Assembly: GCF_008727755.1 (NCBI RefSeq)
Contig: NZ_CP044231.1
Location: forward strand, 868,001-932,000
Source of the DNA: Microbacterium caowuchunii
GTDB taxonomy: Bacteria > Actinomycetota > Actinomycetes > Actinomycetales > Microbacteriaceae
Direction of reading: 5' to 3'
Length of the DNA: 64,000 bases
The notes beneath the pieces are model-generated. The model made no database searches. It was not told the origin of the DNA and saw only the letters and a program-made list of their open reading frames with translations. The translations under genes and the position numbers were made by a program. This document shows, in pieces, positions 58,818 through 64,000 of the stretch (position 1 is its first letter; each line of letters starts with the position of its first letter).

Positions 58818-61559
58818 CTACGGCAACCCCACCTCGCGCAACTGCCGGCGCGAGGTGATCCCGAGCTTCCGGAAGATGTTGCGCAGGTGCGCCTCGATCG
58901 TCCGCGGGCTCAGGAACAGCTGCGCGCCCACTTCGCGTGAGGTCGCCCCATCCGCGACCAACCGGGCGATGTGCAGTTCGTGGGCGGTGAGCGCGTCGGA
59001 CGGCTGCGTGGTGCGCTTGCGCGGGTGCTCGCCGGTGGCGCGCAGCTCGAGCGCCGCCCGCTCGGCGAACGCCTCCGCGCCCATCCCGATCAGCATGTCG
59101 TGGGCGGTGCGCAACTGCTCGCGGGCATCCTGACGTCGGCCCTCGCGGCGGAGCCACTCGCCGTACACCAGGTGGGCGCGGGCGAGGTGCGCCCCCATCC
59201 GGCACCCGGCGAGCTGGTCGATCGCCTCGCGGTAGAGCTCTTCGGCGGGGTCCCCGGTCAGCGTCAGCGCGCGCGAGCGCGCCGCCAACCCGAGCCCCCA
59301 GGGAGTGTCGCTCGCGACCCCCCGCGCGCTCAGCTCCTCCAGCGCATCGACCGCGGTCTCCGGCCGACCGGCGCGGTAGGCGGCCTCGATCAGTTCGGAG
59401 TGCGCCAGGTTGCTGTGCCGCAACTCGTCCGACGCGAACGCCCGCGCCGCCGCCTCCTGCGCCGCTGCATAGTCGCCCCGGCCGTTGTGCAGCACCGCCA
59501 TCCCGTACTGCGTCAGCGCCACCTCGGTGTCCTGCCCGCGCGCCGCCGCCTCCTCCGCGATCGTCGCATGGATGCCGCCGGCCTCGTCCGGACGCCCCCG
59601 CCAAGCGGCGAGGATCAGCTGCGCATGCAGCAGCGGCACGGATCGTGTCGCGGTGCCCATCGAGCTCTGCTCGTCCGCACGGGTGAACTCGCCGGCCAGC
59701 ACCAGCATCACCGACTGCACGAGCAGGGCCGACGGCAGCGTCGCCAGCGCGCCCGCCTCACGCGCCAGCCGCACGTGCCGGTCGGCGAGGGCGAACACGA
59801 GCTCATCGTCGAACACCGCCATCGCGGTGCGGCTCGCCAGCCACCCCCACCTCGCGCTGTCGGCATCCGTCGGCGCCACCGGCCCCCGGTCGGCGAACGC
59901 CTCGACGGCCCGGCGCAGCGCGGGCGCGCCGGTCGCATACCCGGCGGTGAAGGTCGTCACCAGCCCATCGAGCAACAGATCCGCCGGGCGCGGTGACCCC
60001 GGGGGAGCGGGGGCGGCCCGCGCGGCCTCCGCCACCTCGGCCACATTCGTGCCGACCCCGGCGCCGCCCGTGACGATCGCCGCGTCCACCGCATCCAGGT
60101 ACGTCTCCCGCGACAGCGTCGGGTCGAGCTCGGCGAGCCCGCGCGCGGCGTCCAGCAGCATCCGCAGGCCGTCGCCTCCCCGCGCGCCGTGGAACGCGAT
60201 CCGCGCCCGCAGCAGCTCCAGTCGGGCTCGCTGCCGGGCATCCAACGGCCCAGCCGCTGCCCTCGCCAGCAACTCGGATGCGGCCGCCGACCCGCCGGCG
60301 TCATGTGCCGCGTGCGCGGCATCGAGTGCGCGGCGGGCGCGCACGGCCGGGTCCGGCGTCAGGGTCGAGGCCTGCGCGAGGAACGCCGCCGCGGCCGCCA
60401 TCCCGCCCCGGGCGCGGGCCCGGCCGGCCGAGAGCTCCAGGTCGGCGGCGGCATCCGCATCCGGACCCAGCGCCGCTTGCCCACGATGCCACGCCCGCCG
60501 GTCAGGGTCGGCCGCCGGGTCGGTGGCCGCGGCCAGCGCGGCGTGCGCGCGACGCCGGTCGGCCGGCGACGCGTCGCGGTAGACGGCGGAGCGGACGAGC
60601 GGATGCCGGAACGTCACCCGCACGCCGAGCTGAACGAGTCCGGCCGCCTCCGCTGGGGTGAGGGCATCCTCGGCGACGCCGAGCTCGGCCGCCGCGGCGC
60701 TCAGTACCGCCATGTCCCCGGTGGGGTCGGCCGCGGCGGTGAGGAGCAGGAGCTGCGTCTCGGCGGGGAGGTCTGTGGACCGGCGCCGGAAACTCTCCTC
60801 GACACGGTGTGGCACGTCGACCGCGCCGGCGAGGTCGAAACCACCGGCCAGCTGCATGACCGGTGCGCTCAGCGGCAGCTCCAGCAGCGCCAGGGGATTC
60901 CCGCGCGACTCCGCGACGATCTGCGCGAGCACCCGGTCGTCCAACGGGGTCTGCAGTGCCGACGTCAGGAGCGCCCGCGCATCGGAGTCGGCGAGGCCGC
61001 CGAGGCAGAGTTCGGGGAGGCCCGCCAGCGCGGTCAGCACTCGCGGAGCCGCATCACCGTCGGGGTCACGCACGGCGAACACGAACGCCATCCGCTCCGC
61101 CGAGATCCGTCGCGCCACGAACGCGAGCACCTGCGCGGACGCCTCATCGAGCCACTGCGCGTCGTCCACGAGGCACAGGAGCGGCGCCGCTTCGGCCACC
61201 TCGGCGAGCAGGTTCAGCGTCGCCAGCCCGATCAGGAACCGGTCCGGTGGGCCACCGTCCTCCAGTCCGAACGCCACGGCGAGGGCCGCGCGCTGCGGCT
61301 CGGGCAGGTCGCCGGCACGGTCCAGCATCCGGTCGCAGAGCTGGTGCAGACCGGCGTAGGCGAACAGCCGCTCCGGTTCCTGCCCGATCGCGGAGTGCAC
61401 CTGGAATCCCTCGGCCGCATCCCGCGCGTGCACGAGGAGGGCCGTCTTCCCGATCCCGGCCTCGCCGCGCACGACCAGTGCGCCGCTGCGCCCGCCCCGC
61501 GCCGCGGTGAGGAGTTCGTCGACCGCGTCGCGTTCGGCGCGCCGGCCCCAGAGGTCCAC
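58818..61559 (-). CDS. Large LuxR-family (LAL) ATP-binding transcriptional regulator
   Basis: 913 residues. N-terminal AAA/STAND-like ATPase (Walker A GEAGIGKTALL at ~33-43, ACLVDDAQWLDEASAQVLAF Walker B), a long middle of TPR-like helices (~300-830), and a C-terminal LuxR helix-turn-helix (LTAHELHIARLVADGATSREVGAQLFLSPRTIEAHLRNIFRKLGI). GTG start at 61559. LAL regulators sense metabolites or signals and activate nearby pathways. No clear target cluster is adjacent; the gene is divergent from the multidrug-export-like and GPP34 genes. Confidence 0.9.
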   Translation of the reverse strand: MDLWGRRAERDAVDELLTAARGGRSGALVVRGEAGIGKTALLVHARDAAEGFQVHSAIGQEPERLFAYAGLHQLCDRMLDRAGDLPEPQRAALAVAFGLEDGGPPDRFLIGLATLNLLAEVAEAAPLLCLVDDAQWLDEASAQVLAFVARRISAERMAFVFAVRDPDGDAAPRVLTALAGLPELCLGGLADSDARALLTSALQTPLDDRVLAQIVAESRGNPLALLELPLSAPVMQLAGGFDLAGAVDVPHRVEESFRRRSTDLPAETQLLLLTAAADPTGDMAVLSAAAAELGVAEDALTPAEAAGLVQLGVRVTFRHPLVRSAVYRDASPADRRRAHAALAAATDPAADPDRRAWHRGQAALGPDADAAADLELSAGRARARGGMAAAAAFLAQASTLTPDPAVRARRALDAAHAAHDAGGSAAASELLARAAAGPLDARQRARLELLRARIAFHGARGGDGLRMLLDAARGLAELDPTLSRETYLDAVDAAIVTGGAGVGTNVAEVAEAARAAPAPPGSPRPADLLLDGLVTTFTAGYATGAPALRRAVEAFADRGPVAPTDADSARWGWLASRTAMAVFDDELVFALADRHVRLAREAGALATLPSALLVQSVMLVLAGEFTRADEQSSMGTATRSVPLLHAQLILAAWRGRPDEAGGIHATIAEEAAARGQDTEVALTQYGMAVLHNGRGDYAAAQEAAARAFASDELRHSNLAHSELIEAAYRAGRPETAVDALEELSARGVASDTPWGLGLAARSRALTLTGDPAEELYREAIDQLAGCRMGAHLARAHLVYGEWLRREGRRQDAREQLRTAHDMLIGMGAEAFAERAALELRATGEHPRKRTTQPSDALTAHELHIARLVADGATSREVGAQLFLSPRTIEAHLRNIFRKLGITSRRQLREVGLP

Positions 61560-61705
61560 CAGTGTGCTCCGCCCCCTTCAGACACCGTGCCCACACGCTA
61601 CTAGGCCACTCCCATAACCCGGGGACTTGACCGTGTCGCGAGAACACGGTTTCCACTGGAGTCACCACCGGATCCGCGATGGAGGACAGAAAGGAAGACC
61701 CCCTC

Positions 61706-62284
61706 ATGAACCCGCTCCAGGACCTCATCCGAGGTTTCCAGGAACTCGTCACCCAAGTGCCCGAGCTCATCCAACCGTTCGTGGTCGCGCTCGCCGGTAC
61801 CATCCCCTTCGTCGAGGGGGAGCTCGCCGCCACGATCGGCCTCATCGGCGGTCTGAACCCCATCGTCGCCGGAATCTTCGCCGCCGTGGGCAACTTCGTG
61901 TCGGTGCTGCTCGTCGTGCTCTTCACCTCCAGCGCCCGCACCGCCGTCACCAACCGCCGGACGGCCCGGGTCGCCGCGACCGTCGGCGGACCCGCTATGC
62001 CGGAGACGGATGCGGAGTCCGCGCCGTACGCGGACATCGCGTCGGCCAAGCCGGAATCGAAGGGGCGGGCCCGCCTGCAGAAGTTCCTCGTGCGCTTCGG
62101 CGTCCCGGGAGCCAGCATCCTCGGCCCGCTCGCCATCCCCACGCAGTTCACCGCGGCGATCCTCGTCGCGGCGGGAACCTCGCGGGCGTGGGTGCTGCTC
62201 TGGCAGGCCGTGGCCATCGTCATCTGGACGACGATCACCACGGTCTCCGTCTGGGCCGCCCTCACCTTCCTGGTCGGGGTGTGA
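61706..62284 (+). CDS. Putative small multi-drug export membrane protein
   Basis: 192 residues with about four to five membrane helices. Matches PF06695 (small multi-drug export) pattern: ELIQPFVVALAGTIPFVEGELAATIGLIGGLNPIVAGIFAAVGNF, then a Ala/Thr-rich cytosolic loop, FGVPGASILGPLAIPTQFTAAILVAAGTSRAWVLLW and a last helix. ATG at 61706 with AAAGGAAG upstream. Predicted inner-membrane transporter; substrate unknown. Its stop overlaps a GTG start for the next gene (GTGA), so the two are probably co-expressed. Confidence 0.8.
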   Translation: MNPLQDLIRGFQELVTQVPELIQPFVVALAGTIPFVEGELAATIGLIGGLNPIVAGIFAAVGNFVSVLLVVLFTSSARTAVTNRRTARVAATVGGPAMPETDAESAPYADIASAKPESKGRARLQKFLVRFGVPGASILGPLAIPTQFTAAILVAAGTSRAWVLLWQAVAIVIWTTITTVSVWAALTFLVGV

Positions 62285-62289
62285 CGGTC

Positions 62290-63021
62290 ATGACCACGCA
62301 CACCGAAGAGATCCGCATCATCGAGAGCGCCGCGGAGACGAGCTCGCACGAACCGACGCTGGCGGAGGACCTCCTCCTCCTGCTGTTCCAGCCCGACTCC
62401 GGCACGATCGCCGGCGAGAGCACGCTGTTCTACGTCCTGGGCGGGGCGGTCCTCACCGACCTCGCCCTGGGCGGACACGTGACCACCACGACCACCCGGA
62501 GCGGCATGGTGACCGTGCAGGTCGTCGACGGCCGTCCGCCGTCCGACGACATCCTCCGCTCCGCGTGGGGCAGCATCGGCGGCGCCCCGCACGGCGTGCA
62601 GTCGATCCTCGCCATGATCGGGCCGGCCCTGCGCCAGCCGCTGCTGGCCCGCCTCGTCGCGCGCGACCACATTCGCGAAGAGCACCGCAGGATCATGGGT
62701 CTCTTCTCCTCCACCGCGCACGTCGCCGGGTCGACGGGCCGCCGCGAGGCGCTGCTGGCCGGTGTCCGCGCCGCGCTCGTGGATGGTGCGGTTTCGGCAC
62801 CCCGGATCGCTGCGCTCGCCGCCCTCATCTGGGGGAGCGGTTCGCTGCCGCGGTTCCATCGGGACATCCCGTGGACGACCACCGTCATCGACCGCGCCCA
62901 GACGTTCGCCCGCTCCAGCTTCGGAGCCGATGCCACCGCCGAAGCCGTCGCCCGCACCACGAACGCCATCATCGCCGGCACCGTCTCGGTCGCCGCCACC
63001 GCGGCCGCCCGGCATCACTGA
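62290..63021 (+). CDS. GPP34 (Golgi phosphoprotein 3-like) family protein
   Basis: 243 residues from ATG 62290; GTG 62281 would couple it to the preceding stop (GTGA) and add three residues. The GPP34 fold is seen in TLAEDLLLLLFQPDSGTI, GGAVLTDLALGGHV, VQVVDGRPPSDDILRSAW and RRIMGLFSSTAHVAGSTGRREALLAGVRAALVDG. The yeast homologue binds phosphoinositides and glycosyltransferases; bacterial members are of unknown role, with a peripheral-membrane guess. Paired with the multidrug-export-like gene. Confidence 0.88.
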   Translation: MTTHTEEIRIIESAAETSSHEPTLAEDLLLLLFQPDSGTIAGESTLFYVLGGAVLTDLALGGHVTTTTTRSGMVTVQVVDGRPPSDDILRSAWGSIGGAPHGVQSILAMIGPALRQPLLARLVARDHIREEHRRIMGLFSSTAHVAGSTGRREALLAGVRAALVDGAVSAPRIAALAALIWGSGSLPRFHRDIPWTTTVIDRAQTFARSSFGADATAEAVARTTNAIIAGTVSVAATAAARHH

Positions 63022-63123
63022 CGCCCGATCGGGTGTACCCCACCCGGGGACAGAGCCGGGGCCGGGGGAGATGAGTGTGTGCGGGCCGAAGCCGCTGTCG
63101 GCCTCGGCGGCTACGCTGACGCG

Positions 63124-63987
63124 ATGACAGCATCCGGCCCGGCGAACGATTCGCGCACCTGCCCGCCCACGGTCGATGTGTCCTGGCTTGCCGAACACCT
63201 GGACGATCCCGATCTGATCGTGCTGGACACGGCGGCCGGGGACGTCCGCATCCCCGGCGCGCGGCGGTTCGACCTGGATGGCGTCATGTCGGATGCGGAT
63301 TCACCGATCGCGCACACCCTGCCGAGTGCGGTCGCGTTCACCGAGGCCTGTCAGGCACTCGGAATCCACCGGCGGAGCAGGGTCGTCGTCTACGACCCGC
63401 GGGGGATCTTCTCGAGTCCGCGAGCGCGGTGGATGCTGATCACCGCCGGTCATCCCTGCGTCTCGATCCTCGACGGCGGGCTGCCCGCTTGGATCGCGGC
63501 GGGGCACGCGACCGAGCCGTGGGACGAATCCCCGTCCCCGACGCCCGGCGATTTCGTCGCGCAGCCGTTCGGGTCGGCGGTCGTGCCGCGGGATGAGGTC
63601 GAGCGGGTCCTCGAGGACGGCTCCGCCACGGTGCTGGATGCGCGCAGCCGCGGCCGCTTCGCCGGAATCGAGCCGGAGCCGCGGGAGGGCCTGCGCCCGG
63701 GGCACATGCCCGGCTCGGTCAACCTTCCCTTCACGGAGCTGCTCGACGACGGTCGTCTTCGCCCGCTCCCCGAGCTGCGGGCGCGATTCGAGGAGGCCGC
63801 CGGCACGGACGGACCCGTGGTCGTCAGTTGTGGCTCCGGCGTCACGGCCTGCGTCATCGGACTCGTCGCGGAACTGCTCGACCGACCAGTGCGTCTCTAT
63901 GACGGATCGTGGAGCGAGTGGGGTCTGCCCGATGGCCCGCCCGTCGCGCGTGGCGAGGAAGCCGGCGTCACGCGATCACCTGAGTGA
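63124..63987 (+). CDS. Rhodanese-type sulfurtransferase
   Basis: 287 residues with two rhodanese domains. The first (1-140, VDVSWLAEHLDDPDLIVLDTAAGD ... LDGGLPAWIAAGH) lacks catalytic Cys. The second (150-287) carries the active loop VVSCGSGVTA, with Cys in CGSGVTA matching 3-mercaptopyruvate sulfurtransferases. Transfers sulphur from mercaptopyruvate or thiosulfate to cyanide/thiol acceptors in the cytosol. ATG at 63124; the frame to 63079 is not coding. The last 13 bases of the window after its stop hold nothing. Confidence 0.93.
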   Translation: MTASGPANDSRTCPPTVDVSWLAEHLDDPDLIVLDTAAGDVRIPGARRFDLDGVMSDADSPIAHTLPSAVAFTEACQALGIHRRSRVVVYDPRGIFSSPRARWMLITAGHPCVSILDGGLPAWIAAGHATEPWDESPSPTPGDFVAQPFGSAVVPRDEVERVLEDGSATVLDARSRGRFAGIEPEPREGLRPGHMPGSVNLPFTELLDDGRLRPLPELRARFEEAAGTDGPVVVSCGSGVTACVIGLVAELLDRPVRLYDGSWSEWGLPDGPPVARGEEAGVTRSPE

Positions 63988-64000
63988 GGTCCCGCTCGGC

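Overview
The window is chromosomal DNA from a high-GC actinobacterium. Gene content and style point to Microbacteriaceae, most likely Microbacterium: many GTG starts, tightly overlapping start and stop codons, DUF3027, DUF3263 and DUF4032 proteins, a groEL without groES under tandem CIRCE operators, an XPB-type helicase pair, and an imuA-imuB-dnaE2 mutasome behind a LexA box. The genus is an inference; no rRNA is present.

Region 1-38.8 kb is core-type chromosome. It holds a DUF4032 kinase-like protein, an orphan UgpC/MsmK-type ATPase, a DsbA-fold protein without its cysteines beside an intact VKOR, tRNA-Thr, a DUF4397/class F sortase pair, msrB with a nitroreductase, a cold-shock gene and groEL. 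Behind the groEL terminator lies about 0.9 kb of degenerate ~230-bp repeats, a transporter remnant, a WXG100 gene and a 22-bp tandem array. An OmpR-type two-component pair, the XPB pair, a cold-shock/DUF3027 operon with a poly-aspartate tail, serC, a DtxR-type repressor and an M23 peptidase with a structured leader follow. Then come an HNH protein, a MarR/EamA divergon, the SOS mutasome, a PoxB-like enzyme and a macro-domain fusion.

Region 38.8-57.1 kb is a genomic island that begins right after tRNA-Arg(CCT). Its first half is a co-directional defence cluster: SNF2 helicase with a PLD-like N-terminus, DUF4391 protein, type III-like Mod, type III-like Res and a single-chain GmrSD (DUF262/DUF1524) protein. 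An interrupted ORF and a PD-(D/E)XK-like protein follow. Its second half, convergent, is a tightly coupled five-gene operon: Ycf46-like AAA+ ATPase, Ycf35-like DUF1257 protein with CxxC, DUF2997 protein, membrane protein with a ComEA-like HhH domain, and a NrdG-like radical-SAM protein. I know no established function for this combination, and it is the best candidate for an undescribed system. The right edge is a graveyard of three truncated genes (Excalibur-domain protein, ABC ATPase, glutaminase).

Region 57.1-64 kb returns to core-type genes: GNAT acetyltransferase, LysE exporter with divergent Lrp/AsnC regulator, a large LuxR-family (LAL) regulator, a small-multidrug-export-like membrane protein coupled to a GPP34 protein, and a rhodanese sulfurtransferase. 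No rRNA, CRISPR array, integrase or transposase was found.
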